Position numbers and translations under genes: made by a program
Source: Artemisia argyi
Lineage: Eukaryota > Streptophyta > Magnoliopsida > Asterales > Asteraceae
Length of the DNA: 64,000 bases
Reading direction: 5' to 3'
NCBI GenBank assembly: GCA_030686995.1
Contig: CM060691.1
Coordinates: 63,587,838 to 63,651,837 of the forward strand
Notes under the pieces: generated by a model
Told to the model about the DNA's origin: nothing
Database searches by the model: none
The model's input: only the letters and a program-made list of their open reading frames with translations
Part shown: positions 1 to 12,262 of the stretch, piece after piece
How positions within the stretch are numbered: position 1 is the stretch's first letter
Layout of the letters: each line of letters begins with the position of its first letter

Positions 1-79
1 ATATATATGAATCCATTTTTATTTATTTTTATTTAAAGTGTAACATTGTAGATGACCATAATGGAGCTTGGAGGGTTGA

Positions 80-172
80 CACGTGAATAAAGTGTAAACG
101 TGATTCTGCACCAAAAAGAAAGTGTAAACGTGATTCAAGTTTTATATATCTTCTGAACAGATAAACGTGATT
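80..172 (+). promoter_or_regulatory. G-box and repeated ACGTG cores upstream of lipase gene 1
   Basis: A perfect G-box CACGTG lies at 80-85. The motif AAACGTGATT follows three times, at about 96-105, 126-135 and 163-172. The first two copies sit in a 17-base direct repeat spaced 30 bases apart. ACGT-core sites are classic bZIP/bHLH targets. Function here is inferred only from position, 270-360 bases upstream of the gene 1 start codon. Similar cores occur upstream of genes 2 and 3. Confidence 0.4.
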
Positions 173-374
173 TATGTCTTTCATTTTTATCAAAGATATT
201 ATTCTTCTTATTGTGAAAGCTTGGCGCATGAATATGGAAACTCATTCAATAATTCAAGAGCCAAGCTCACTTTCGAAAATAAAGATATACTTTGCAGCAT
301 ATTGGTTATTAAATTAGAGCTTTAAGATACCTAAACTCCGATTGATGTTTTCACGTAAGGAATCCACAATGCAT

Positions 375-382
375 TATATATA
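375..382 (+). promoter_or_regulatory. possible TATA box of lipase gene 1
   Basis: TATATATA lies 56 bases before the ATG at 438. A second TATA-like string (about 424-431) is too close to the ATG to serve comfortably. Assignment is by position only. Confidence 0.35.
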
Positions 383-437
383 GAGCTATGCAGAAAATGA
401 ACGTACACTAGAACGAGTCCTACTGTATAAATAAAAA

Positions 438-1702
438 ATGGACGATCCTTATCATGAAATTGATTATATACGATTCGATCAGGAGAAGCTGGGTGTTTGG
501 GAATTATGTTTGCTTCTACTTCAAACACACATTGGAGATAGAGAATTCATAAATTCCAATGACGACCATAACTTATATTGTGAAACGTTCCGTCACAGGC
601 TCTGGATTTTCTCTTCCGTGGTTGTCATCAAATTTCTCAAATTGATCTCCACAACATTAGAGTTTTTTGGGAATTTCTTCGAGTCTTCCCTCAACCTTTG
701 GACGCAATATGGTAGCTTCTACCTTCTCATCCTCAATACGCTACGAGGTTAAGTTATTCCAACTTAAGTAGTTCTTTTCTAAAATACAGTTATAATTAAG
801 TTGATCGATATACTCTGTAGTTTGCATCGTATAGTAAGTTAGTAACTACTTATTATGCATTATTGTGTTCAAGAAACTGTAAAGACTTTTTAAACCACAT
901 TTCTGAATGAGGTCATTAGGATTTGAACTTAAAATTAGAGAAGATAAAAAATAGAGAAAACTTTACCAAACTGAGAACCAAAATAAGCCACCGAAAGAAC
1001 AGATGGTTCGGTTGTCTTTTTTTCTTTTGAAAAGCTGAAATTTTACTAACATACTCAAAGAAGGAGGCCAAATAAGTATATACAAAGGGAAGAAAGGAAC
1101 CGAAGCAGATTACAAGCTAACCCCACAAAAACCCAAAATTTTTTTAGTCTCAGTTTTAGTTGAGAATTCATGATGCTATAATATAAGTTTACTCAATATC
1201 ATTAATAAATAACTACTTATATAAGATTTTATTGGGTTTGCTTTTCACAATTTTGTTGGATTAACATAAGTTGGCTTAAGAATAAGAAATAAATCAAAAC
1301 AAATATATTTGTTGGCTCAAAAAACTGTTGTTAGATTTAGTTAGCTCAAGCCTAAACCATTAACCACGAAACATACAAGAAGGGAACATAACAGTAGAGA
1401 AAACTGATTAACTGAACTCATAACAAAAACCGATCGGCTTCAGTAATAAATTTGAAAATGATTAACTAAATGGGTTAATTGTTTAAAAATATATCATATT
1501 TGTTACTATTTGTTATTGTGAGTATTTTAAAACCATTTTACCCTTATTGTTTTTAAATTTTGAAAAGATAAAATGGTAATTTTACATGGCTCAATAATCA
1601 CAAAATGCACACAAGGTTGAATGAAAAAAAAAAAACGACCCAAACTAATTAATTGGTTTAAACTATCAATTTATAAAACCTGAATATTTGAGTTTTAGTT
1701 TT

Positions 1703-1738
<36 letters not shown>

Positions 1739-4589
1739 AACTCACCTTTACTTAGAGCAACCACAATACGGAAATTTTTTATAAACTTTTTCTATGAAGT
1801 AGAAATTCAAATATAAAAAATGAAGTTACAATCTTTTAATGTATCATTATTATATAACTAGACGAGTACCTGTGTATAGCAACATGATTTTATAGCAGCA
1901 GATAATTTCATTGATAAAAAAAAAAAAAAAAAAAAAAAAGTTTGTGGGTTATAAACTCAAAATAATAAAAGTTTGAGGATTAAACATAATGTTTTAAAGC
2001 CCGTTTCGACCCAGACAGTCCAACCGGTTGAAACCGTTTCAGTCGAAAAAACGGGTCAAATTAAACCGGTCAACCCACCGGGTTGGGTAAAAAAAGGGTC
2101 AAATTAAACCGGTCAACTCACCCGGTTTGAAGTGAACCGAGTCAACCCGGTTTTTAATGTATATAAATAGTGTGTTAATTGTTTCTAGCTTTTCATATGC
2201 TTTCCAAAATAATGTAAGTTTCCTTAGATAGATAACTCAATTTTTAAGTTTTTTCGAAAATAATTTAAATTTTCGTAGATAGGTGACTGAATTTTTAAGT
2301 TTGACCAATATTAAGTTTTTCACTTGTTTACTTTTGACTATTTTCTCTTTATAGATAGATAGTATAAATAAGTTTGGTGGAAGTCGAAAATCAAGAAGTT
2401 ACCGCCTCAAAAATGAGTTGACGATAGTGATAGGGAAAAGAAAGTCATTGCTCCAATGTAAAAAGAAAAAAATATTGAATAACGTTTTTAAGCTTTCTTT
2501 TACCTTTTATTGGAGATGCAATTTAAACTAAGGTTTTCAAAATCGAAATCCTATTCAAAATCATATTCGTCTTTGCAATATCGTGGTCTTAAGATCCTAC
2601 TCTAATATTATTTCTTAATAATCTTTGTAATATTATATAAATCTATTAATTATTATACATTATAAACAAAAAATATTTTGAATGTTTAATAGAAATATTG
2701 TGTTAAATTATGATTATGAAATGTTTAAAAAAATTAACATGTTGTTTTTTAAATTATAAAAAAAACAACCCATATATTTATAGTTTTTTAGTTTGTAATC
2801 CGAGAAAAATAAGATCGGATCGGATTAGATCTTAAGATCGTATAGTCATGATCGGGATCCTATAAGATCTTAAGCTTACGAAGTTTCTATGTAAGATCCA
2901 AATCATTTTTGCTTTGCAGTATCGTAAAATTGTAAGATGATCAGGATCGAGATACTGAAAACTATACTTTAAACCATGATGTCAATTTGGGTCACAAAAT
3001 ACTTTTTGATGACTATCAAAGCTGCTCATTAATTAATCTTAATTTAACCTACGCTTACAAATGGTTAAACTTTAAAACCGCAGTTCTCCTTTATACTCCT
3101 TCATTTGAAAAAGTTTTCTTACTATCTATAACTATTTAGGGAAGAACGTGGATCTTTGTCGAGAGTCGACAAATTTCTCATCTATAATCGGCTTAACAGA
3201 CACAAGGCTAGACTTGGACGTTTCAAATGAAGATCCAAGATACTACAGCGCACTCGCGATCATGGCTTCTAAAATTGCATATGAGAACGAAGCTCGTGTC
3301 AAGAAAATAGTCAAAGAAAATTGGAAGGTAGCTTAAAATCACAAATTTAATGAGTATAATCCATTAGTGTAGGACACTTACAAGAACTGAATCTAACTAA
3401 ATTAACATGTAGTGCACATTATTTTACAGATGGAACATATAGGATTTTACAACTGCTCGAATGGTAAGAATAAACTAACATCCATGTTTCATTCTTTCAT
3501 ATCATATTATATGTGTTGATTCCACAACATCTTTCTTTAGCATTCGAGACGGAGAAGACACAATCGACTCAAGCATTTGTATTTTGCGATAAAACTTGGG
3601 ATCATGAGTTAATATGTGTCTCTTTTCGAGGAACATCTCCCTTTTGTGCAGATGATTGGTGTATTGATTTTGATATTTCATGGTTCCGTCTTGAAGGCAT
3701 AGGTAAAGTTCACATGGGTTTCTTAAAAGCCTTAGGGTTACAAAAATGCAAAGAAAGGTACGCAAAGTGGCCTAAAGAAATCGAAAAGGACAAGCAAAAT
3801 GAAAAAACCTTTGCTTACTACAAGATTAGGGAACTACTAAGAGAAAAACTTAAGAAAAACAAGAATGCGCGGTTTATGGTCACAGGCCACAGTTTGGGAG
3901 GCGCACTTGCGGTCTTGTTTCCAGCGATACTAGCATTCCATAATGAGTCTGAATTGCTAGAGAGACTTGACGGTGTGTACACATTTGGACAACCAAGAGT
4001 TGGAGACGATGACTTTTGTATGTTCATGGAAGAGAAGTTGGGTGTAAAAAGGTACTTTCGATTTGTTTATGCAAATGACATTGTCCCCAGAGTACCATCT
4101 GATAATTCTGACTTTCGATTCAAGCACTTTGGCTACTGTTACCACTTCAATAGCTTCTACAACGTGCAGGTACCTTTTTTTTTTTTTTTGATTAAACAAT
4201 CTATACTTGTCCATATTTGTGGTCCGTGCTCATCGTGATTAATTTGAGATTGTGATCACTCTTTTAGTTCAAGGTATTTTAACGTTGCAACTTTTTACAA
4301 GAAGATATTGGATTTTTTTTTTCAGGTAGTGAAAGAAGTACCTAACAAGAATTACTTCTCGAAAAAATTGGCACTTGCCTACCTGAATGCAGTAATTGAA
4401 TTGGTAAGAAGTTTTGCTTTGCCATATGTCTACGGAAGAAAATACAAAGAAGGGATAGTTCTAATAGGTGTTCGATTGATTGGGCTAATATTTCCCGGAT
4501 TATCAGCTCATTGTCCTCAAGATTATGTTAATCTTACTCGGTTGGCTTCTCCCGACATTTTTTACACTGAAGTTGAGATCGATGGTTAA
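438..4589 (+). CDS. OBL1: OBL1-like class 3 triacylglycerol lipase, gene 1 of a tandem trio
   Basis: This is a plant class 3 lipase of the oil-body lipase type, expected to hydrolyse acylglycerols at lipid droplets. Exons by splice signals and paralogue comparison: 438-747, 3140-3327, 3430-3463, 3541-4169 and 4326-4589. They join in frame to 474 aa, close to the usual family length. The N-terminal exon carries a hydrophobic stretch (about residues 50-80) typical of the membrane/droplet-associating part. The lipase domain starts in exon 4. The nucleophile elbow GHSLGG places Ser295; the other triad members are probably Asp357 in YANDIVPRVP and His449 in SAHCPQDYVN. All introns are GT-AG. Intron 1 (2.4 kb) holds repeat debris. 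Compared with its paralogues it has Gly for Ala after the elbow, a longer charged loop (about residues 246-266) and a divergent C-terminus. It looks intact; expression is unknown. Confidence 0.88.
1500..1620. repeat. degenerate foldback repeat related to the one near 29.5 kb
   Basis: Inside intron 1 of lipase gene 1. The core at 1532-1585 reads ACCATTTTACCCTT, then a short A/T spacer, then an imperfect reverse complement ending AAAATGGT. The same core sits at the centre of the long inverted repeat at 29466-29763. The outer arms are decayed here. Confidence 0.5.
1705..1737. repeat. poly(A) tract
   Basis: An uninterrupted run of roughly 32 A in intron 1 of gene 1. A second, shorter run lies near 1917-1939. 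Confidence 0.9.
1857..2175 (-). mobile_element. Helitron-like fragment, copy A
   Basis: Begins with ACTAGACGAGTACC, which on the minus strand gives a CTAGT terminus, the expected Helitron 3' end. It continues through a tract rich in ACCGGT/GGGTCAA and CAACCCGG motifs (about 2000-2150). The same order of sequences recurs at about 19520-19800. The GC-rich hairpin expected before the terminus is degraded by apparent CpG loss. Only one end is recognised, so the full extent is uncertain. Confidence 0.4.
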
Positions 4590-4863
4590 GCTGGATTGTA
4601 TCGTAATAAGATAATTATTAACTACTCCGTAATAATTAAGGAGTGTATGGTATGAAGGTATATATATACGAGAATAAGGAAATAACAGGAGTATGAGCGG
4701 TATATGGGAGGGACATCAAGATAGAATCCATATCCATCATATTGGTATAAAAATAAAACGTTTCGCTATTCATTGTAAAAATACTTATACAATTTGTTTC
4801 ATTGTAAAAAGCAGATATTAATTGGGGATAAAATAAATCCTTATTGCAACTCTATATTCTTTT
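4590..4863. other. 3' flank of lipase gene 1
   Basis: About 270 bases of AT-rich sequence between the gene 1 stop codon and the next transposon-like block. I see no ORF or RNA gene. The polyadenylation region of gene 1 must lie here, but no single signal stands out. Confidence 0.5.
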
Positions 4864-4879
4864 ATACCGGGAGAACTGG

Positions 4880-5300
4880 CGACGAAAAAATCCCGACGAC
4901 ACAAAGGGCGTCGGCATATTACACTAAACGACAAAAAATTCGCTTGACAGAGCCAAACTCGCGTTGAATTTTTTGGATTTTAAAATCCCGACGCCAATTC
5001 GTCGGTATTTTTTGGTCAAATTTGACTTTCCCAATAATTGCGAAAACTTGGGCGGGAATTTGACCCCCCAAAATTATACCGACGACATGTCCTCAGTATT
5101 TTATTAACAAAAAACTTATTACGATTAGCGTTTGATTAGCGTTAAACCGCGTTTTGTTTGTTGAAATCCCGACGACATTACGTCGGTATTTAATAGAACC
5201 TTTTTTGTCACCCAGCGCTTGCGAATAATAGCGAATATTTGGGCGGGGTTTTTTCCCGCCTATTTGGTACTGACGACTTGATGTCGGGATATATTTTCCC
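4880..5300. repeat. left array of GACGAC/GTCGTC imperfect palindromes
   Basis: At least five units are visible, for example CCCGACGACATTACGTCGG near 5167 and ACTGACGACTTGATGTCGG near 5270. They are GC-rich islands in AT-rich surroundings. Many CpGs survive, so the sequence may be fairly young. Confidence 0.7.
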
Positions 5301-5400
5301 GCCTCATTTTTCCCTTTGTCCCGCCAATTTTTTACTTTATATATACCGAATAATCCTTAACTCGGCAAAACACACAAAAACCCGTTTGTCAATTCTTACA

Positions 5401-5517
5401 ATGGATGGTTTAATGGCGGAACAGGAGTGGTCGAAAGCTTTATCACACGAGCTCCTGTATAATGAAATTATAAATCATTGGGGCGTTGAAATTTTTTATG
5501 AATATGGTTCTGTATGA
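5401..5517 (+). pseudogene. short ORF start inside the CACTA-like block
   Basis: An ATG at 5401 follows a promoter-like stretch and opens 38 codons (starting MDGLMAEQEWSKALSHELL) before a stop. I do not recognise the product. It could be the first exon or truncated start of an element-borne gene. There is no support beyond the open frame and its place just inside the left palindrome array. Confidence 0.25.
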
Positions 5518-5724
5518 AATGTATGTGGTTGGAACACTTGCGTGTTTTAAATAAACAGTTTGCCTTCGTGTTTGTTAATTGTGATATTGTCCCTTCGTGT
5601 TTGTTAAAACATACGTATTACTCCAACAAACAATATAAAGCACATTCGACACCAGCTCACATGTCCCGGTGAATAAATGATAAATTAAAACGTACGAATT
5701 AAAAAAAATAAAGCACGTTCGACA

Positions 5725-5815
5725 TCAGTTTTCACAACAACAACAACATTTTATTAAACAACAATTAACAACAACAATAACATAATAAATAGCAACGACG
5801 ACAACAACAACAACA
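5725..5815. repeat. CAA-rich simple repeat
   Basis: Interrupted (CAA)n with some CGA units, ending next to the stop codon of the minus-strand frame at 5819. Confidence 0.8.
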
Positions 5816-5970
5816 CTACATACGAAGATTTCCCATGTCGCCTACCATGTCATTATAAAGGTCGTGAAATAAGGTAGCTGATTCCATTGTATGGTTGTTG
5901 GGATGCATATACACTTCTAGCATTTTCTCGAGTACCATTATCCGGTGGCGAAGGCTGATGCAGTTTGAGC
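5816..5970 (-). pseudogene. C-terminal remnant of an unknown element protein
   Basis: On the minus strand a frame runs out of the 41-bp repeat array and continues about 46 codons in non-repetitive sequence, with a heptad-like piece (SLRHRIMVLEKMLEVYMH) and an acidic/Met-rich end, before a stop. This could be the C-terminus of a transposon-encoded protein whose upstream part was replaced by the expanded minisatellite. I do not recognise the family. Confidence 0.3.
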
Positions 5971-7217
5971 ATCTCGTGTACAACCATAGCATATCGACTC
6001 GTTCGTTTAACATCTCGTGTACAACCATAGCATATCGACTCGTCCGTTTAACATCTCGTGTACAACCATATGATCCCGGCTCGTTCGTTTAACATCTCGT
6101 GTACAACCATATGATCTCGGCTTGTTCGTTTAACATCTCGTGTACAACTATATCATCTCGGCTCGTTCGTTTAACATCTCGTGTACAACTATATGATATC
6201 GGCTCGTTCGTTTAACACCTAATGTACAACCATATCATCTCAGCTCGTTCGTTTAACATATCGTGTACAACCACATGATCTCGGCTCGTTTGTTTAACAT
6301 CTCGTGTACAACCATATGATCTCAGCTCGTTCATTTAGCATCTTGTGTACAACCATATGATCTCGGCTCATCCGTTTAACATCTCGTGAACAACCATGTA
6401 ATCTCGGCTCGTTCGTTTAACATCTCATGTACAACCAAATGATCTCGGCTCGTTCGTTTAACATCTCGTGTACAACCATATGATCTCGGCTCGTTCGTTT
6501 AACATCTAATGTACAACTATATCATCTCGGCTCGTTCATTTAACATCTAATGTACAACCATGCGATCTCGGCTTGTTCGTTTAACATCTCGTGTACAACC
6601 ATATGATCTCGGCTCGTTCGTTTAACATCTCGTGTACAACTATATCATATCGGATGGTTCGTTTAACATCTCGTGTACAACCATATGATATCGGCTCGTT
6701 CGTTAACATCTAATGTACAACCATATCATCTCGGCTCGTTCATTTAACATCTAATGTACAACCATGCGATCTCGGCTCGTTCGTTTAACATCTCGTGTAC
6801 AACCATATGATATCAGCTCGTTCGTTTAACATCTCGTGTGCAACCATATGATCTCGGCTCGTTCGTTTAACGTCTCGTGTACAACCATATGATCTCGGCT
6901 CATTCATTTAACATCTCGTGTACAACCATATGATCTCGGCTCGTTTGTTTAACATCTCGTGTACAACTATATCATTTCGGCTCGTTCGTTTAACACCTAA
7001 TGTAAAACCATATCATCTCGGCTCATTCATTTAACATCTAATGTACAACCATGCGATCTCGGCTCGTTCGTTTAACATCTCGTGTACAACTATATGATAT
7101 CGGCTCATTCGTTTAACATCTCGTGTACAACCATATGATCTCGGCTCGTTCGTTTAACATCTCGTGTAGAACCATATGATCTCGGCTCGTTCGTTTAACA
7201 TCTCGTGTACAACCATA
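5970..7217. repeat. 41-bp minisatellite, about 30 units
   Basis: The unit begins CATCTCGTGTACAACCATAT and ends in GGCTCGTTCGTTTAA; 1248 bases hold about 30 tandem copies with scattered substitutions. Sub-variants recur: a unit with TCATTTAACATCTAATG followed by ACCATGCGATCTCGG appears near 6532, 6737 and 7024, spaced 204 and 287 bases (about five and seven units), which suggests block duplication of groups of units. 41 is not a multiple of three, and in minus-strand translation a stop recurs every three units, so the array is not protein-coding. Confidence 0.95.
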
Positions 7218-7844
7218 AGTTTAATATAATGTATGTATATTTTGAAGGTTAGTATATTTTTGTTTTAGCTAATTATGATTTATAATTTTTTATCTGACTC
7301 AAATTAGGTAAAGTCTTTTTTCTTTTGAGAGGTTAGTGTAACCACTTCGGGTACATGACATTTCTGTAAACATTTTTTAGTGTAATAACGTTATTCAAAT
7401 TTTGAAAAATTTATGGTTTCAATAAAATAATCAAACGATACTCAGTATCGTAATTTTTTTTTCGTTAAGTAATTGTAGTCTATAATAACCTCTAATTGCA
7501 TCGAAATACAACACTCTTATTGCCTTTAAACAAACCTGACCCGACCCCATTTGTTTCACGTTACAAGAAAAAAATTATCATAATGCTCGATGCCCCCCGT
7601 GATCACATTTCCTGGCTCCGACACTGCAACCATATGATCCGGTGGGAAGTCTTTGTCATTGGTTTAAGTTAATAAAAGTTTTTAAATACCTACGACTTTT
7701 CGTAGGGATTTATTTCGTTAAAACCCGCCTTTTATTTTACCAAAAATCAAATAAGCTCGCCATTTATTTCACCAAACCCAAATCTGCACTCATTCACTAA
7801 CACTTTTTATCTCAATTACATCATTCACTATGTCAAAACCAACT
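7218..7844. other. non-coding stretch between minisatellite and solo LTR
   Basis: AT-rich and without a convincing gene. The last 60 bases look like a 5' leader ending in an ATG at 7830, whose open frame (six codons) runs into the solo LTR inserted at 7850. Confidence 0.4.
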
Positions 7845-7849
7845 ACATC
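7845..7849. repeat. target-site duplication ACATC, left copy
   Basis: ACATC directly precedes the LTR-like element that starts TGTAACACCCC. The matching copy is at 11810-11814. Confidence 0.75.
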
Positions 7850-10800
7850 TGTAACACCCCCAAAATCATCACATCAGCGGAAGACTTAAAATATCAGCGG
7901 AAGACTTTTTGGGTGTTACTTCGAGGATCTTTATCACAATCATAGAAAACGACACAAAAGTGACGCTTTAAAGTTTAATTCATTCAAAATACCAAATATT
8001 CGAGACATCAAGATGTTTCATAATTTAAACAACAAGTTTATTTGAAATATGTCAAAATGTTTATTTAAGCCCATGCCGGGTTACAAGCCCACTCCGTGCC
8101 TTCAAGTTCCTTCTCGTTTAGTTACCTAAGATAAACACATGCTAAAAGTGTCAACACAAAGGTTGGTGAGTTCATAGAGTTTATAGTTTCGAATATTGAT
8201 TTCCAAAATCAAAGAGTTTATGAGTCCAAAGTAGTTATAATAACCGTTGATTATCAAATTAAAGTGTGAGTAAATCCATAATATTCGTGGCTTAAATCAT
8301 TGATTTATCAAAATCAGAAAATGAGTGATTTCCTTATTAATTCAAAAATAGTCTGTTGGTTTGCCCTTCACCGGGTCAACACCAAAATAGTAGTTTGTTT
8401 GACCTAATCGGGTCAACACCAAAATAGTAGTTCGTTTGCCAATTATTAATAGTTTTTCCTGCTATATAGTGAGCACAGTCTCGTAGTTTAATAAAACAGT
8501 GGGCTACAACATCGTACACCCTTAACATTAGTCCTTGTAGTGCTACATTATTACCGCTCTCTTGCCCTAAGCTAATGACACTCAACGATTAACAGGCATC
8601 AAAATTATCCATAATAATGATGTAAAACAGTGGCCCTCAAGATAGGTATTTACTAGTAACCTATGAAATCAAATAAAGTGCATTTGGTGGCTTTCCTCTA
8701 GCGACCAAATGGGGATTGTCAATCCCTAATAGATCTATTCACAATTATTTACGTTCACCCTGCAAGTGATTAAGGCGCATGATCGAGGGACTTTTGGTAA
8801 TAAGTACTTAGGCAATAGAGATCAAATATAGCATATCGTTGAAAAATCACTTGTAATCATGTCTATAGCAGGTATTTCCTTATGAGATATAAAAGTGTGT
8901 AAACCAGTAATGTTTATATGAAATACAGTCATGTATTTAGTAATTGAATACTTGTAAAAGTAAAAACAGTAGTTAAGCATGTATCTCCCCCAAAAACGTT
9001 TATAAACCATTGTAAAACAAGTAAGAGTAGGGGCTATGACTCACCTTGGAAGGTAGTGACGTGGTAACACAACGGTGCCAAAGAGTATGGCCGAAAAGAG
9101 TAACATAAGTGATGTCAAGAATTGGAGCATAATGATATTGAAATCGGCACGACCTAATGAATATGAGCTTGTCACAAATACGGTACGCGAAGAGTACTCA
9201 ATGCGTATGAGTTAAAAGATGTTGTATCATGTTTTTGTATCGTTGTTTGTAAAAAGGTTTTGTATCATCGTTCATGTTGTGGTTTGAATGTTAAGACTCA
9301 AGTACTCATACCAAAGTATAAAACATATAGCACACGTATGAAAGGGAATAAACACATAAGGATCAAATAGCATATAAGTGCTAAGATGAGTTGATGGTTA
9401 AGTTTGTTAGTTGTTCAAAATCCAAGTTTCACGTTTCGATAGTCTTAGTGCAATTCATTTATGTAACCTGATTCTAAAACAAATAATTCCCAAAACATAA
9501 GTGAATCATCATTAATAATAATAAGTTTGGATATGAGTTCATAAGTCGACACAAATTAAATATGTTAGCCCGAAATCCGAATTGGTAAAATATTATCAAC
9601 TTAACCTTGTACAAAAATTTGTTTTTACTAAATACCAAACACCAAGTCATGGGCTAAGGACTAACATAAATCCAAACACATAACACATATACATAATACA
9701 GTGATAGCACAAGATTAAACACCCCTTTGGTGTCTTGCTATTAAACCTTACTAAAGCACACACTTATCGGGGCTGAAATAAGCAAAACAAATACCCCTGT
9801 TGCGCAGAAAATCAGCAGCAAACGTGCCTTATTTTACGCAGAAAATCAGCAGACAAGTGCACACTTTTGGGAGCTGTATTGCATCAAACAAACGCCCCTC
9901 GTTGGGGCTGCATTGCAACAAACAAACACCCTTTTGGGTGGGCTGTGACAGCAGACTACAAACACCCTTTGAGGGCTGTAACACGACGAATCAACAAGCA
10001 AATAAGTACACCCTTTGGGGTGACTGTTGGCGCGGGACAGTAAAACAACACCAAATGCCCCTGGTGGGCTGTTATACGCAAAACCAAATGCACAATTGAA
10101 TAAGCTTTTTAAGCATTATAAACCCATATAAGCCGAAACACAAATAAGCTAAAACCAAACCTTAAGCCAAAACTAAATAAGCCGAAAACATAAGCTCGAA
10201 CCAAATGAACATCTTGTTGTCCCGTTTTGTACCGAGACTAAATACCACCAAAATTAAGCTACTAACTTAATAAATAATCACATAAGCTTATAAATCAGCC
10301 ACGAATAATAAGCACACCGAGTGAAAACAATACTAACCACAAACCACGAATCTTACGATGATACTCTTATTAAAAGAACACTTGTTAATCCATTCTAATC
10401 ATATAATCTTTATGCAACCTTTTACTCTCATACGCGAATAAAAAAATAAAAAGAAAACAAGCAAGCTTTGAGGGTTTTCGACATACCCACGAGAAGAAGG
10501 AGATGATGATGGACGTGGTTAGAGTGATGGTGTACAGCTTGTTTAAGGGCTCAACCATGAACCATGATTAGTTCCAAGTTTCCACAACCTGGCTTTCTCT
10601 TCCAACTTGGCTCGACAGAAACTATAAGAGAGTATGCATGATTTTATGTGATGTGAGTTGTAGTGAGTTAGAAATGTCGATCAGCATGACGCCTTTATAT
10701 ACTCGAACTAGAATGGCATAAGTGATAAAATGGAACAGGAAGGTGGTGTAAGAGTTGCACATGGTTTTTCCTTAGGTTACACTTGAGGTAGTAACAAGTG

Positions 10801-11660
10801 AGGGAGGGTGAAGGTGTGAACGACGAGCTGCCATTTGCATGTTGCCTCCAATAATAACCAATCGAGATTTAACAACAATCATAAGCAAGGGAATGTGTAG
10901 GGTTTGTGGCTGAATATTCCTGACAATACTTAGATGCTTATAAGTGATTGGAGAGCTATGGAGGTGAGCTTGAAGTTATATGGTTTTGGCTGAAGATGAA
11001 AACTTGTGGGGTGAATAAAACATGTATAAGAGTGTTCATGTGTGTGTCATATAATATGTAAGGAAGTAACATGGGTTACTTAGGTTACATTTGAGGGAGG
11101 TGGTGTATGAGTTATAGGTTATATTTGAGGGAGGTGAGTCTTCAAGTTTGAGTCTAGGTCGTATTCCACAGATAACAGCCACGAATTACATTTTTGGTTC
11201 AAAATCTCGCGAGCCTAGACGTAAAACATTATTTCGGACAACTTTCGTGCTTTACACTTTTCCTGGTTCGGACCAGAAGGGCCTTAAAATTGGGATTTAA
11301 ATTCGTTACAAAAAGTTAGTGGTTCATTAGAATTTATACGAAGTGGTATTGGAACAAAATTACTATTTGTGTCAAATTGAGATGGAATGTGTGAGGTGCC
11401 TTAACTTGATCAATATTCTAGTATCATAATTATATTTGAAGGTTGATAACAATTGTCATTCATGGTTCTTAGAGGTCAAATATTATTAGCGAGTACACAT
11501 GGGAATTTTTGTAGGCTCGGGATTTATTTAAATTGTATTTGTTAATTATTGAAACGTATACTTATTAAGTATCAATGTTTTAAGTTATGTATGGTATCTA
11601 GACTATTAAGGTTTAGGTGTAAATGTCGTTTCAAGGTAAGAGTGAATAACGTTGTAATTG

Positions 11661-11736
<76 letters not shown>

Positions 11737-11809
11737 GTTATGGGTAAAAATGGTTAATCTATGTTATAGTAACGCGTTAATCGTAGGAAAATTTTTACGG
11801 GATGTTATA
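7850..11809. mobile_element. solo-LTR candidate, 3.96 kb, with 5-bp TSD
   Basis: Starts TGTAACACCCC and ends GGGATGTTATA, an 11-base imperfect inverted terminus of the type seen on plant Ty3/gypsy LTRs (TG...CA, with the last C apparently mutated to T). It is flanked by ACATC on both sides. Inside I see no primer-binding site, polypurine tract, gag or pol frame, only low-complexity stretches and an (AT)n run near its right end. A lone large LTR left after recombination fits best. An unclassified non-autonomous element with the same ends is the alternative. Confidence 0.65.
11665..11733. repeat. (AT)n microsatellite
   Basis: About 34 uninterrupted AT units near the right end of the solo LTR. 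Confidence 0.97.
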
Positions 11810-11814
11810 ACATC
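11810..11814. repeat. target-site duplication ACATC, right copy
   Basis: Matches 7845-7849 on the other side of the solo-LTR candidate. Confidence 0.75.
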
Positions 11815-12262
11815 CCACACCAACACCGCCACACCGCCGACCACACCACCACTCTTCCTCTCTTTCTTTCTTCATCTCTTTATGAAACAAAGGTATTTGA
11901 CTTTATTCTATTAAATTGGTTTAGGAGTTTAAGGTGTTTATTTATAGTTGTGTTTTATGTTTTGTGGTGTTTGGTTTAGGGTACCAGACCCAACACAGTC
12001 GCCATTGTCCTGTTGTCGTCCCGACCCAACCCACCAAACAACCGGGTATGTGGTGTTTGTTATGTTTGTGTTTGTGGTTTAATTGTTTGTTATGTTTGAG
12101 TTTATGATTTTGGTTATTGTTTGTTTGTGTTTTGCGTAGTATTCGACCCACCACCGTCTACCCTTGTTGTTGTCGGACCACCGCTGCCACCAACCACATT
12201 GCTGTCGGACCACCGCTGCCACCAACCGGCCACCACAGCCGACCACCAACAAGTATAAAGGT
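11815..12262 (+). pseudogene. exon-like Pro/Thr-rich fragments of an unknown gene
   Basis: Three stretches rich in CCACC/CCGACC sit between T-rich introns with plausible signals: a donor AAAG|GTATTT near 11891, an acceptor TTTAG near 11980, a donor CCGG|GTATGT near 12045, an acceptor GCGTAG near 12140 and a donor AAAG|GTGTG near 12260. One exon contains a 28-base internal duplication (about 12170 and 12200). With the solo LTR removed, the first fragment would be continuous with the ATG at 7830. The product is unrecognised. It may be a gene fragment captured by the surrounding CACTA-like element, or simple-sequence drift. Confidence 0.3.

Noticed and set aside
438..752. Lipase gene 1 as a degenerate fragment
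   Set aside because: All four introns have GT-AG borders, phases match the paralogues and the full 474-codon frame with triad is intact.
3502..3765. Minus-strand frames opposite lipase exons (also near 17634, 18094 and 36882)
   Set aside because: Shadows of the conserved exons on the other strand.
5970..7217. CRISPR-like array
   Set aside because: Units are directly adjacent 41-mers with no unique spacers, in a plant nuclear context; it is a minisatellite.
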